Source of the DNA: Carboxylicivirga mesophila
Lineage (GTDB): Bacteria; Bacteroidota; Bacteroidia; Bacteroidales; Marinilabiliaceae
Direction: 5' to 3'
Length of the DNA: 64,000 bases
NCBI RefSeq assembly: GCF_018271975.1
Contig: NZ_JAGUCN010000017.1
Location: forward strand, 1 to 64,000
The position numbers were made by a program, and so were the translations under genes. A model generated the notes under the pieces. It did not search any database and was not told the DNA's origin. It was given only the letters and a program-made list of their open reading frames with translations. Shown here piece after piece: positions 27,934-38,500 of this stretch. Position 1 is the stretch's first letter; every line of letters starts with the position of its first letter.

Positions 27934-29385
27934 TTAATACTCATTTTGCTTGGTTTGCCCATTACTTAAATTAATAACAGCCTCATTTAACGGACGTGCA
28001 AACAAGCGTGAACCCGGCTCGATCACATAATCAATTGGTGTCGCCTCCATATTTACCTGGTTACCATCAAGCGGGTAGAACTTACGGCGGATGGTAATAT
28101 TATCAATTTCAGGATCCACATTAATACGACGAATATCGTACCAACGGCTGGTAAATGGCATCTCACGACGACGCTCGTCAATAACCGTTTGAATGGCATC
28201 TTTTTTGTTGGCCGGCAAGGCCAGCGGTGCATAATCAGCAGCCGCAAAACGGTTAACTCTAACAGTTTCAATGTCATTCATAGCTCCGGCTATATCGCCC
28301 TTACGCGCTTTTGTTTCAGCAGCAATCAGATACATTTCAGAAGTTGAAGGTCCTGCAATATACTCACCAAAGTTACCACCCTGGATGTAACCCACGTGCT
28401 GATTAGTAACAAAGCCAAATCGTTTTAGGTAATTCTCAACCATAAACATCTCGTAACGTTTATCAAGTGGGTCATACAAGCTCATCAATTCCTCGCTTGG
28501 CAACGATTTCCAGTGAGCGTTTGTTAAAGAACGGTTCATATATTGTCCTTTCCAGAAGTTTAACCACTCCGGACGGAACGAATAATACGTATTTGTCATT
28601 GGGTAAGCAATTCCCAATGCATCAGTTACCGTATAAAACTCGGCATCGTAATCAATCATTTCTGAATGCTTAGCCAGTGCACTTGCAGCGTACTGTTCAG
28701 CCTTGGCAAAATCACCCAAATAGAGATAATAACGGGCAGCAAATGCTTCGACGGCAGCTTTGCTGGCACGCCAGTTGCGTTTAATATCCACATCCATTTT
28801 TAAAGCTTCCTGCAGGTCTTCCTCAATAAAACGATAAGTATCTGCCAATGAAGCACGCGACAGATTCTCTTCAAAATCGGTTGATGTTCTCAAAGGCAAA
28901 CCTGGTTCAGAGGCATTAGCCTCAGTTGGGTGCAAACAATAGTTAAGTGCCAGAGCAAAATATTCAGTCGCTCTTAAGAAATGGGCCTCTGCTTTCAGTT
29001 CCATCTTCTGCCCTTCGGAACCGGTGATACTATTTTCATCCAGCACTTTAATGGCATAGTTACATAACCAGATGGTGCGGTACCTCATGTTCCAGCAATA
29101 GTCCAGCGCATTATCTAACTGAGTGTTAAATAGGTACTGCTCAATAATATTAAACGAAAAAGCTCCGGGCAATTCATCATATACCTCTAAAGGAATATCA
29201 AAGTTATCGGTACAGAAGAAGTCAGGATCCGAATAGTACGAATAAGTCACACCATTCAGCAATATATCCAACTCCTCAGCTGTTTCAAGTGTTTTTGCAC
29301 TTGACTTTTCAGGCGCCTCGTCCAGAAAGCTATCACAGGCAACAAAGCTTGCTCCTACTAATAGTAATAATAATATCTTTTTCAT
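27934..29385 (-). CDS. SusD/RagB-family outer-membrane lipoprotein
   Basis: The 483-residue protein has signal LVGASFVAC (Cys17) followed by the typical DSFLDEAPEKS start of RagB/SusD proteins, TPR helices (AEAHFLRATEYFALALNYC) and the C-terminal MPFTSRWYDIRRINVDP motif. It pairs with the SusC encoded 14 bases upstream. Substrate unknown; the context of thioredoxins and a Cys-rich lipoprotein points away from a simple polysaccharide locus. Confidence 0.92.
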   Translation of the reverse strand: MKKILLLLLVGASFVACDSFLDEAPEKSSAKTLETAEELDILLNGVTYSYYSDPDFFCTDNFDIPLEVYDELPGAFSFNIIEQYLFNTQLDNALDYCWNMRYRTIWLCNYAIKVLDENSITGSEGQKMELKAEAHFLRATEYFALALNYCLHPTEANASEPGLPLRTSTDFEENLSRASLADTYRFIEEDLQEALKMDVDIKRNWRASKAAVEAFAARYYLYLGDFAKAEQYAASALAKHSEMIDYDAEFYTVTDALGIAYPMTNTYYSFRPEWLNFWKGQYMNRSLTNAHWKSLPSEELMSLYDPLDKRYEMFMVENYLKRFGFVTNQHVGYIQGGNFGEYIAGPSTSEMYLIAAETKARKGDIAGAMNDIETVRVNRFAAADYAPLALPANKKDAIQTVIDERRREMPFTSRWYDIRRINVDPEIDNITIRRKFYPLDGNQVNMEATPIDYVIEPGSRLFARPLNEAVINLSNGQTKQNEY

Positions 29386-29399
29386 AGTACAGTCCTTTT

Positions 29400-32300
29400 T
29401 TAAAATCCTAGATTAAAACCAATGGTATATGAAGCACCCGGGTTAAAACGGCTTCCTTTGATGTATTCCGGATCGATGCCCTTATCATTGGCGGTCCAGA
29501 TGGTACCCAGGTCACGTGCATGGGCAAATACTGTCAGCTTGTCTAAACCAATAGAAGCGGCAATACGTTCAGGCAGTTTATAGCCTAAGTATAGCTCACG
29601 CACCCTGATATGGCTGGCATCTTCCACCAGGGTATTCAAATCTGGTGCGTACCATCCCCAACGGTAGCTGTTAAATTCATAACCCACAGGCAGGGCAGGA
29701 ATACCCATTTCATTGGCTTTACCTTCCACCAGTCCGTTCAGGTCTTCGTGGTAAAACTCTTTGGTACGCGACAACATGCTGTACGAGAAGGTTGGACGAC
29801 GGAACACATGGCCAAACTTACCAGTGATCAATGCTCTGAATGTGAAATCCTTAAACTGGAAGGTATTGGAAAAACCTATCACGGTTGGTGCGATAAATGT
29901 TCCCATATTTCTTAGTACATCCTGTCCTTCTTCACCATTGCTACCAATGTTCTCATTCATGGTGTAAGTCACACCATTTTCACCGATAATGGTAGGCAGG
30001 TTATCCTCATTCATGCCTCCATATACCCAAGAATAGGCAGGTGCAACAGGTTGTCCCTCAACAAACCGGTATGTAGATATGGTTCTAGGATAGATATGTG
30101 ATACCTGCAGCGATAGTACTTTACTTGTATTGTATGAATAGTTAAGACCTGGATTCCAGGTTAGGCCGCCAAATTTCAGGTTACCATTCAAGCTCATTTC
30201 AAATCCCTTATTGCTAACCTCTGCCACATTAAATGTTTGCTGTGTTGAGCCATAAGTTGGAGCAACTGCCACACTGGCCAGCAGATCCTCACTTTGCTTA
30301 TCATATACTTCAAACGATCCGTAAAGCATGCGGTTAAACATCGAGAAGTCAACGGCTACATTCAATTGGTTGATACGCTCCCAACGCAAGGTTGGGTTAC
30401 CATAATCACTTACACGGCCCGAGCGCTCGCCGGTACGATTAGATGGTTCGGCAGATAAGCTGATCACAGGTACTGTAGAGGCCGTTGTAACGGTGTTACC
30501 CGAGATACCATAAGTGGCGCGTACCGTTAACTGGTCCAGAATATCCACATCATTCAGGAATGATTCTCTTTTGGCATTCCAGCTACCTCCAATCGACCAG
30601 AATGGCGAATATCTGAATTTTGGATCGTCCACAATCATGTTAGAGGCATCGGTACGATAACTTCCTGTGATGGTGTATTTCTGACGGTAGGTATACGCCG
30701 CATTGGCAAAAAATGAGAACAAGCGGGTGTTACTATAACTCAAAAAGTGCCCCGTAGACAGTCCACCACCATAATAACTTGGAATTAAAGTATTCCAGTT
30801 GAAAGCACTTGAGCCATAACCATATGCCGGGTGGGCATGTGTATGACTATCAGGATTGTAGCCATACAACATATTACCATGTCCTTCAGTCTGCTTCCAA
30901 ATATGTTCGGTTGCTACTACCAGATTTACCTCATGATCAGTACTAAACTTCCTATCGAAATTGATTTGGTTTCTTAAGTCGTAAGTTACCGTTTCAGAGT
31001 TGCGCTGATTCAACACACCACCCTTTGGCATATACGCTTCCGATACCGTATTTGTGTTTTCATCGTACTTCACATTATCATTAGCCATATTACGAACATA
31101 GTAGGTATCTTCCCCATTGTAATTCTTTGTTTCGCTGGTAAACCTTTCGTACTGAAAACTTGGCGAGAAATGCAAACCATCCATTATTTTGAAATCCAGC
31201 CCTGTCTGAATACGAGAATTATTGTAGTTGGTAATGAGGTCTCTGTTCAACATTTCTTCAATCGGGTTATAGGCCCAATTATTGTATGGTAATCCATCAG
31301 CCGTTTTGGCAATTGGATTCATATAGTTGAAGTTTAATCCATGATCCACCTGAGCATAGGTCCCATCCGCATTAACCAGATTTTCATACGGTGAAATGCC
31401 TCTAATAGTACTCAGATTACTTCCGCTATCGTTAGCCTTTTTAATTTCAGAAGTAATGCCAAAGCGCAAGCCTAACCAATCTTTCAGCTGGTACGTGTTA
31501 CGGAAATTAATCAACACTTTCTGATCACGCGACTCCTGGTAGTGACCTTTCACATCGTTATACAGTACCGACAGGTAATAAGAAGCTCTATCAGTGCTTC
31601 CGCTGATAGACACATTGTGTTGTTGTGTAACCGGCTTCCGCAGCAGGTATTTCTTCACATCATCTGTATAGTCCGTTGCCTTCAATCGTGCAATAGTCGC
31701 ATTCAGGTCAGAAGCACTGATGACTCCACGCTGATGATCCCAGTAGGCCTGCACTCCTTTAGAGTATACATCACGGCCGTCCGCCAGATTATCTGGCACC
31801 CCCCAGAATGAACCATAATTATTATCAACCAGATACTTTTCGTAGGCCAGCTGATTGTCTATTGATGCACGCGCCAGGTTGTAGTCCATATCCAGCTCTT
31901 CTCCCATCTTAAGGTAGGAGCCCAACTCCACATTAAATTTACCTGAGTTTTTACCCTTACGCGTAGTAATAACAATCACACCGTTACCGGCCCGTGCTCC
32001 CCATATTGAAGCTGCTGCGGCATCTTTCAGTACCGTTACATTATCAATATCGTTAGGGTTAATGGTTGAGAAGTCGCCTTCCACCGGGAACCCGTCCACA
32101 ACAATTAGTGGAGCCCGTTCACTGTTGATGGTGCCAACTCCACGAATGGTAATCTCATTTTGACCTGTTTGTGGGTTATAGCTTTCCTGCAAGCCAGTAA
32201 CATTACCCTCCAGTGAACGCGCAATCTCTTCATTGGGGCTCGACTCAATATCTGCACGTGTCATAACACTGTATGAACCAGTAGCACGTTCTTTAGATAT

Positions 32301-32981
32301 CTTGGTTAAACCGGTGGCATACACAATTACCTCATCCACCGAACTAACGGCCGGCACCATCACAATGGCAAAAGAAGATGATTCGCTAAAAGGGCGCTCC
32401 TGATCTTCATAGCCAATGTATGAAAAAGCAAGCGTGCCACTCTGCTCCTCAATATCCAGCCTGAATGCACCGCTTTCATCAGTAATGGTTCCCTGTGCAG
32501 TCCCCTTAATAGCCACATTAACGCCTAAAAGAGGTTGGTTGGTTTCAGCATCAACAATAAAACCCTGTAACACGGTTTTACTTTCCTGTTGAGTCACTTC
32601 TTCAATAAATATGGTTTTCTGTGCCGGTTTGATTACAATATACCCGTCCACCAGGCGAAACTCCATCCCGGCATCTGTCAATACCTGCTGATACAACTCT
32701 TTCAGCTCAAAAGTCCCTTCCTGCACATTCACCTCCTGGTTAATGTCCATCTCATCATTACTCAGGATGGTGATCAAACCTGTTTGTCGCTCCACCTCCT
32801 GGAAGAGTTCTCTGTAAGTTGTTTTAGTTTCCTTCATATCGACTTTTTGCGCCCATCCAGCGGCCGATACCTGTAGGAAAACCCCAAACAATAAAACAAC
32901 GCTAATCCGCATAGCTAACAGCATTTTACGAGGCACTTGAATAAAGGTACAACAAGCCCTCCTTTTTTGTAAACTTTTCAT
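29400..32981 (-). CDS. SusC/RagA-type TonB-dependent transporter with STN domain
   Basis: The 1193-residue protein has a long N-terminus with signal peptide (VVLLFGVFLQVSAAGWAQ), an STN domain (about 50-105), a CarboxypepD_reg-like domain (about 135-205, GFIVDAETNQPLLGVNV), a plug (AAAASIWGARAGNGVIVITTRKG) and a barrel ending YTIGFNLGF. The STN domain and the FecR gene upstream show sigma/anti-sigma control. It is clearly distinct from the SusC at 12360 in its barrel, so the two loci import different ligands. Confidence 0.93.
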   Translation of the reverse strand: MKSLQKRRACCTFIQVPRKMLLAMRISVVLLFGVFLQVSAAGWAQKVDMKETKTTYRELFQEVERQTGLITILSNDEMDINQEVNVQEGTFELKELYQQVLTDAGMEFRLVDGYIVIKPAQKTIFIEEVTQQESKTVLQGFIVDAETNQPLLGVNVAIKGTAQGTITDESGAFRLDIEEQSGTLAFSYIGYEDQERPFSESSSFAIVMVPAVSSVDEVIVYATGLTKISKERATGSYSVMTRADIESSPNEEIARSLEGNVTGLQESYNPQTGQNEITIRGVGTINSERAPLIVVDGFPVEGDFSTINPNDIDNVTVLKDAAAASIWGARAGNGVIVITTRKGKNSGKFNVELGSYLKMGEELDMDYNLARASIDNQLAYEKYLVDNNYGSFWGVPDNLADGRDVYSKGVQAYWDHQRGVISASDLNATIARLKATDYTDDVKKYLLRKPVTQQHNVSISGSTDRASYYLSVLYNDVKGHYQESRDQKVLINFRNTYQLKDWLGLRFGITSEIKKANDSGSNLSTIRGISPYENLVNADGTYAQVDHGLNFNYMNPIAKTADGLPYNNWAYNPIEEMLNRDLITNYNNSRIQTGLDFKIMDGLHFSPSFQYERFTSETKNYNGEDTYYVRNMANDNVKYDENTNTVSEAYMPKGGVLNQRNSETVTYDLRNQINFDRKFSTDHEVNLVVATEHIWKQTEGHGNMLYGYNPDSHTHAHPAYGYGSSAFNWNTLIPSYYGGGLSTGHFLSYSNTRLFSFFANAAYTYRQKYTITGSYRTDASNMIVDDPKFRYSPFWSIGGSWNAKRESFLNDVDILDQLTVRATYGISGNTVTTASTVPVISLSAEPSNRTGERSGRVSDYGNPTLRWERINQLNVAVDFSMFNRMLYGSFEVYDKQSEDLLASVAVAPTYGSTQQTFNVAEVSNKGFEMSLNGNLKFGGLTWNPGLNYSYNTSKVLSLQVSHIYPRTISTYRFVEGQPVAPAYSWVYGGMNEDNLPTIIGENGVTYTMNENIGSNGEEGQDVLRNMGTFIAPTVIGFSNTFQFKDFTFRALITGKFGHVFRRPTFSYSMLSRTKEFYHEDLNGLVEGKANEMGIPALPVGYEFNSYRWGWYAPDLNTLVEDASHIRVRELYLGYKLPERIAASIGLDKLTVFAHARDLGTIWTANDKGIDPEYIKGSRFNPGASYTIGFNLGF

Positions 32982-33056
32982 AGATTTGTAGATCTAATGT
33001 TAATAATTACCGGAATTGACTTTGGCGAGACTTTCCGGTTATTGATTTTAGTATAG

Positions 33057-33080
33057 AGGAGGGTGCTCAAACACTCTCCT
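33057..33080. terminator. Hairpin between fecR and susC
   Basis: AGGAGGGTG and CACTCTCCT pair with one wobble around 6 bases. The T run lies on the + side, where no gene ends, so on the minus strand this is at best an attenuator between fecR and susC. Confidence 0.3.
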
Positions 33081-33103
33081 TTTTCTATTTATATAATAAC
33101 GCT

Positions 33104-34255
33104 TTAATACAAGGTTTTTACCAGTACCGCCTTATTATTTACTTCCACTTTAACTTTTGTTGTTTCCTCAATCAGGTTAATAAAAAACCCGAAATCCGTT
33201 TCACGCTTAACAGCACCTGTAAAGCGTTTGTTTTTAACATCTTCGTTGGCAAAAAAGAAATCAACATCGTACCATCGCCCCAGCTTGTCAGCCATTTGCT
33301 GTAAGCTCATCTCTTCAAACCGGAAGATGCCATCTTTCCAGGCGGTGTAAAGTTCAACGTTTACCTCATTGATAAACACCTGATTATTAACTTTGTTTAT
33401 TTGTGCCTGCTGGCCCGGATGAATGAGCGTTTCCATCCCGTCAATAATCACGGCTACACTGCCTTCTACCAAGGTTGTTTCGACTAACTTATCGCTGTCG
33501 TAGCTCATCACATTGAACTGTGTTCCATATACCTTAACATCGGATGTGGTAGTTTTCACAACAAATGGTTTTTCCTTATCAGTTGTTACATCGAAATAAG
33601 CTTCGCCCGTTAAGAAAACCTCTCTCTGATGATTGCTAAAACTTATCGGATAGGTTAAGGATGATTCTGAGTTAAGCCACACTTTAGTGCCATCAGACAA
33701 TACCAGCTGATACTCACCTCCACGTGGTACACTGATGGTATTAAATGCTGTTTCATTGCTACTTGCATCATAAGTTAACACATCCATGGAATCCACTCCG
33801 ATTACGATTCCTTTATCATTCATAATGGTTAACTCGTCATTGGCATCCAACTCTATGAATTCACCATTAGCCAGTTTAAGCACCGCCATTGGGTGGCCTG
33901 GCACAATCTGATGAGCCGTTTCAACGGTATGCCAGTCTCTTCCTGAGAAATGGAGTACACTGAGGGCAAGACCTAATGGTAACATCACAGCGGCAGCTAC
34001 CTGCAGCCACTTCTTATACACGCTTCTCCTTCTTTTTTGTACTGACGGATCAATTTGTTGCCACGATTGTTCTATATCCTGTTGAGTAATTTTTATTGAA
34101 TCATTGTCATAGTTGCGTTGCAGTTTTGAAAAGTACTCCTTGTTTTTGCTGCTGCTTTGCAACCATGCTTGAAAACTGGCAAGTTCCTCATGGCTAGCTA
34201 ATCCATGAAGCTTTTTCCAAATGATTAAATAGTCTATTTCTTTTTTAATGCGCAT
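33104..34255 (-). CDS. FecR-family anti-sigma factor
   Basis: The 383-residue protein has a cytoplasmic N-terminus, a membrane helix (about 83-103, WLQVAAAVMLPLGLALSVL), a periplasmic FecR domain (VPRGGEYQLVLSDGTKVWLNS, LTGEAYFDV) and a DUF4974 C-terminal domain (KRFTGAVKRETDFGFFINLI). It should control the sigma factor at 34936-35487 in response to the SusC encoded 122 bases downstream. Unusually, it is separated from its sigma gene by 680 bases. Confidence 0.9.
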   Translation of the reverse strand: MRIKKEIDYLIIWKKLHGLASHEELASFQAWLQSSSKNKEYFSKLQRNYDNDSIKITQQDIEQSWQQIDPSVQKRRRSVYKKWLQVAAAVMLPLGLALSVLHFSGRDWHTVETAHQIVPGHPMAVLKLANGEFIELDANDELTIMNDKGIVIGVDSMDVLTYDASSNETAFNTISVPRGGEYQLVLSDGTKVWLNSESSLTYPISFSNHQREVFLTGEAYFDVTTDKEKPFVVKTTTSDVKVYGTQFNVMSYDSDKLVETTLVEGSVAVIIDGMETLIHPGQQAQINKVNNQVFINEVNVELYTAWKDGIFRFEEMSLQQMADKLGRWYDVDFFFANEDVKNKRFTGAVKRETDFGFFINLIEETTKVKVEVNNKAVLVKTLY

Positions 34256-34784
34256 GGTTTTATGTGTTCATTCAATTATTAAGACTCACTCACAGGAAAA
34301 CTGGTTGACAACTAATTCATTTTTTTTCAAAAAACTTATCACTGTCATGGTGTGTTTCTTTGTGAGCATGCTATAAACTCCGGTTCAACGTAAAAATTTG
34401 GGATGCAGACAACACTACCAAATTTAATTAACAAGTTACCATATACGCGAAAAGTAAATCATTACCATCGACTTTAGTGCTGCCAATGGGTCGTTAAGCA
34501 CTTTCACGCCCTGAATTCCCACCCCAGAATCATATTATTACACTTACACAAACCTAAGCGATTTCTCCATTAAAGAATACAACAGTAATATTACCGTAAC
34601 ATCAATTATCTCACAATCCTATTTACCTGCTAATTATGAGATGCTTCGAATATTTCATTTAACATATTTGCATGGTTTTTAGCTGAAATTGCCCTACCCC
34701 CATCTTTTTTGCCGTTTTTTCCTTCAAACTACCAATTTTCGAACTATTTTTAACGTTTACCGAAGGTTATTCGTCCTAGCATCG

Positions 34785-34930
34785 ATCCATGTTCGATACT
34801 GCTTCAATCCATGTTCGGTATGCGCGTGGCGAAGGTGGAGTGAGGATGAATCGAACAACATACGAAGCAGGTATGAAGAACTATCCATACCTATGCGAAG
34901 CAGGCATACCAACCGCCCGAACCCTGATGT
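34785..34930. repeat. Small repeat-rich element between sigma and fecR genes
   Basis: The stretch contains ATCCATGTTCG twice (34785-34795 and 34807-34817), GCGAAGCAGGCATACC and a near copy CGAAGCAGGTATG, and an imperfect inverted relation between about 34795-34817 and 34856-34880. It is more GC-rich than the flanks and codes for nothing convincing. It may be a dispersed repeat inserted in the gap 34256-34935, which otherwise holds no gene. Low certainty. Confidence 0.35.
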
Positions 34931-34935
34931 GTTTG

Positions 34936-35487
34936 TTAGAGAAAAAAAACGAGCAGCGTGCGATCAAACAGAAGGTTACGCAGTTTAATTCTGGCCCGGC
35001 CCAGCTGAGTTTTAACGGTACTAACCGAAATATCCAAATCCTCAGCAATCTCATTCATCGTAAGCCCGTGTAGATATTTAAGCCTGAAGATGCGCTTCAT
35101 TTCTCTGGGCAGTTGGTTAAGCGCCTCATTAACCTCTTTAACTAATTGTGGTTCCAGCACTTCTTCTTCAGAATGCTCCAACAGGTAAGAGTCTATTAAA
35201 TACACCTGATGCTTATCCTTAATTCCGATATTACGCAAGTAACTCAGACATTTATTCTTAACGGCCGTATGCAAATACCACTTCAGCGATTTTATTTCCT
35301 GGACTTCCCTTTTCTCCCAAAGGGTAATAAACACTTCCTGCACAATATCTTTACAGGCGTCTTTATCAAATAGAAAGCGATAGGCAAACTGCATCAAGGT
35401 GGGATAATAACTATCAAACAACGAATGGTATACCTGCTCATTTCCGTTACTAAGCTCTTTGAGAATTATTTTGTCACTTAATGGCAT
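34936..35487 (-). CDS. ECF sigma-70 factor of the FecI type
   Basis: The 183-residue protein has region 2 (residues about 20-90, FAYRFLFDKDACKDIVQEVFITLWEKR) and region 4 (about 125-175, LPREMKRIFRLKYLHGLTMNEIAEDL). It is the expected partner of the FecR protein downstream and activates the susCD genes. It ends with a hydrophobic tail (LLVFFL), as does the sigma factor at 10716, which is common in this Bacteroidota group. Confidence 0.9.
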   Translation of the reverse strand: MPLSDKIILKELSNGNEQVYHSLFDSYYPTLMQFAYRFLFDKDACKDIVQEVFITLWEKREVQEIKSLKWYLHTAVKNKCLSYLRNIGIKDKHQVYLIDSYLLEHSEEEVLEPQLVKEVNEALNQLPREMKRIFRLKYLHGLTMNEIAEDLDISVSTVKTQLGRARIKLRNLLFDRTLLVFFL

Positions 35488-35550
35488 AAACGCGTACTTT
35501 AAACACTATCTCTACAAAGAAATGATATTTCAGAGCTAAACAAAACCAGA

Positions 35551-38500
35551 TCAATCATTAATTTTAGTTTTTTTATAAACATATTGACTCGGAGATACAC
35601 CATACATCCTTTTAAAACAGGTACTAAAATACTTAGGATCATTAAAGCCAACTATATTAGACACTTCAGATATGGTATGTGAATTATAATTCAGTAGTTC
35701 TTTAGCCTTTTTCATGCGAATGTGCCTGATAAACTCAATGGCAGAAAAACCTGTTAATGCCTTTAACTTCAGATAAAAAACAGTATTACTCATACCAACT
35801 TGTTTAGTCAGATCAGGCACTGAGAAATCCGGATCATCTAAATGATCAGACACGATTGACGTTACTTTGTTCAGAAAATCTGTATCCAATGCATTGGTCA
35901 TCTCACCAGCCATATCGGAACAGCTGTCGGTATCAGCCTTAAACACTTGTCTTAGCTTCTGACGCGATGCAATTAAATTTTTAATTCTGGCCTCCAGGTA
36001 GAAAGGCTCAAAAGGTTTTGTTATATATGCATCAGCACCAATATCGATCCCTTGTATCTGTTGCTCAACCGAAGAGCGGGCGCTTAATAAAATCACAGGT
36101 ATATGGCTGGTCCTGATATCTGTTTTAAGTTGTTTACAAAGCTCGAATCCATCCATGTGAGGCATCATAATATCAGACACAATCAAATCGGGAACACTAT
36201 CAATTGCCTGCTCTAATCCTTCTGTTCCGTTTGTAGCTGATTTAATTCTATAGTTTTGCCAGAGCTGATTAATTATAAACTCCCTGACCTCATCATTATC
36301 TTCAACGACTAAAATGAGTGGTGCATCACTTCTGTTATTCAGCTCCGTTCCTTTATGATCAGGGTAATGATGTGCACTTAAGTCCGCACTCCTCTCCATA
36401 ACCAACTTATTGCGGAATGCGCCTGCTTCTTTTTTAATGCCTGACTCATCAACGCGACAATCTTGTAACGGCAGGTTGACAACAAAAGTACATCCAACTT
36501 CATTATTGTGGACAGTAACTTTTCCATGGTGCATCTCAACAAACGATTTAACAATTGATAAACCAAGGCCTGTCCCGTTTATGTTCGCTTCCTTCCCTTG
36601 TTCAACCTGATAGAACCATTCAAAAATACAATTCATCTTATCTTCGGGTATCCCCTTACCCGTATCTCTGACATATATACACAGCTGCTTACCTGCATCT
36701 GATTCAATATTCACACTTATTGAGCCTTTAACAGGTGTATACTTGAAGGCATTAGATATCAGATTGTACAGAATTTTTTCCATTTTATCCTGATCGCACG
36801 CCATATTAATCTGTACTGATGGTGCATCAAATGAATACGCAATCTGCTTCTCCTGTGCAAGCAAATTGAAACAATCGAATATATCTTTTGTGAAGGGTAT
36901 GATATCAGTTTGTTCGGTCTTTAGCACCATCTTCTGATTATCTATTTTCCGGATATCCAGAATCTGATTGACCAGCTTCATCATTTTTTCAGTATTCCGG
37001 TTGATAAGTGAATAATGTGCCCTGCGCTCTTGTTCTGACATACCTTCATCAGCTGCCATCAACTTTTTTAATGGTCCAACAATCAAGGTTAATGGGGTTC
37101 TGAATTCGTGCGACACATTGGTAAAAAAGCCCAGTTTCATCCTCTCGATATGAAGGTCATTCTTTAGTTTTATCCTTGATAAAGTATACCGGTATAAGAC
37201 AAAAACAATGAGTAGTAGTAATATCGCATAGATTGAATAGGCCAAAGGTGTTTCATAAAAAGGGGGTTTAATAACAATATTCATCCTTTTCTCGGCGTAA
37301 TCACCAGGATTCAGCTGATTGGCTACCCTAACCTTAAACACATATTTACCAGGGCTCAGATTGGTATATGGAATGAGCATTTTCTTTTCGTTTGTCTTGT
37401 TCCAGCCTCTGTCAACTCCCTGCATATGATAAGAAAACTGCAGATTAAGGCTTTCATGGTAAGCAAAAGCCGTATACTCTATCGAAAAGTTGTTTTGTTT
37501 GTAAGTCAATTCAAGGTTAAGGGTATCTACATTAATATCGGGGCATGAAAACACCGCTCTATCCTGATCCGGCGCAGCACATTCAGACATATGAAAATTA
37601 GTGAATGAAACCGATGGGACGAATAAATTATCGCTTATACTATCCGGATGAAAGGCAAAACATCCGTTATTAATGGTTCCTAAATAAAGCTTGCCCGAAG
37701 AATTTTTAAAGGAGGCATCAATGGTGTAGTCCTCATGAAAGATGCGGCTATTCTCAATAAAGCTTACAAACATTTTGGTCGAAGGATCAAAGCGATAGAT
37801 GCCCCGTTGGGTATACAGCCATATTTTTCCCCGATCGTCACTTAAAACTCCACAAATAGAGTTGTGGGGCAATCCGCTCTCCATGGTGTAACTAGTGAAA
37901 AGTTCTGTTTCTATGTCAAACTTATTGAGTCCGCGAGCTGTCCCAAACCATATATCTCCATTGTTATCGTCACAAACCGAAATAATGGTATTATTAGACA
38001 ACGATGTAGAATCACCTGCAATATACCTGAAATTTTGCATGGTCTTACTCTCCTTTCCTAACCTGAATAACCCATTATCACGATGTGAAAACCAGAGGTT
38101 ATCCTTACTGTCTATAAAAACGATATCAACGTTTTGGGAGGATGATACGTTGGGTTCAGTATTATCACACTTGTAATATCTAATATTCAGTCTGTTTCTC
38201 ACACTATCTACCCCTAGTATTCGGGCAATACCCGCAGAATGTGTAGCCAACCATAAATTATTATCCGAATCAAGAGTGATATCCGTTATACGGTCGGCAG
38301 GCACATCATTGCCCTGCTCATCCTCATAATGAAAAAACTGCTTCTTGTCATAATCATACCGGTACAATCCACTCCCGTAGGTGCCTATCCACAAGTTTCC
38401 GTCACTATCTTTGCAAAAGCAGGTAGTCTCACCAATATACTCTACCCCATTAGGACGTGTCTCATTTGCCCGGGGTACTTTATTGCTAAACCGCTCGTAA

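Noticed and set aside
34689-35073. Two overlapping + strand frames near the sigma gene
   Set aside because: They run across the repeat-rich patch into the antisense of the sigma factor gene, with no signal peptide or family pattern. Better seen as a non-coding repeat.
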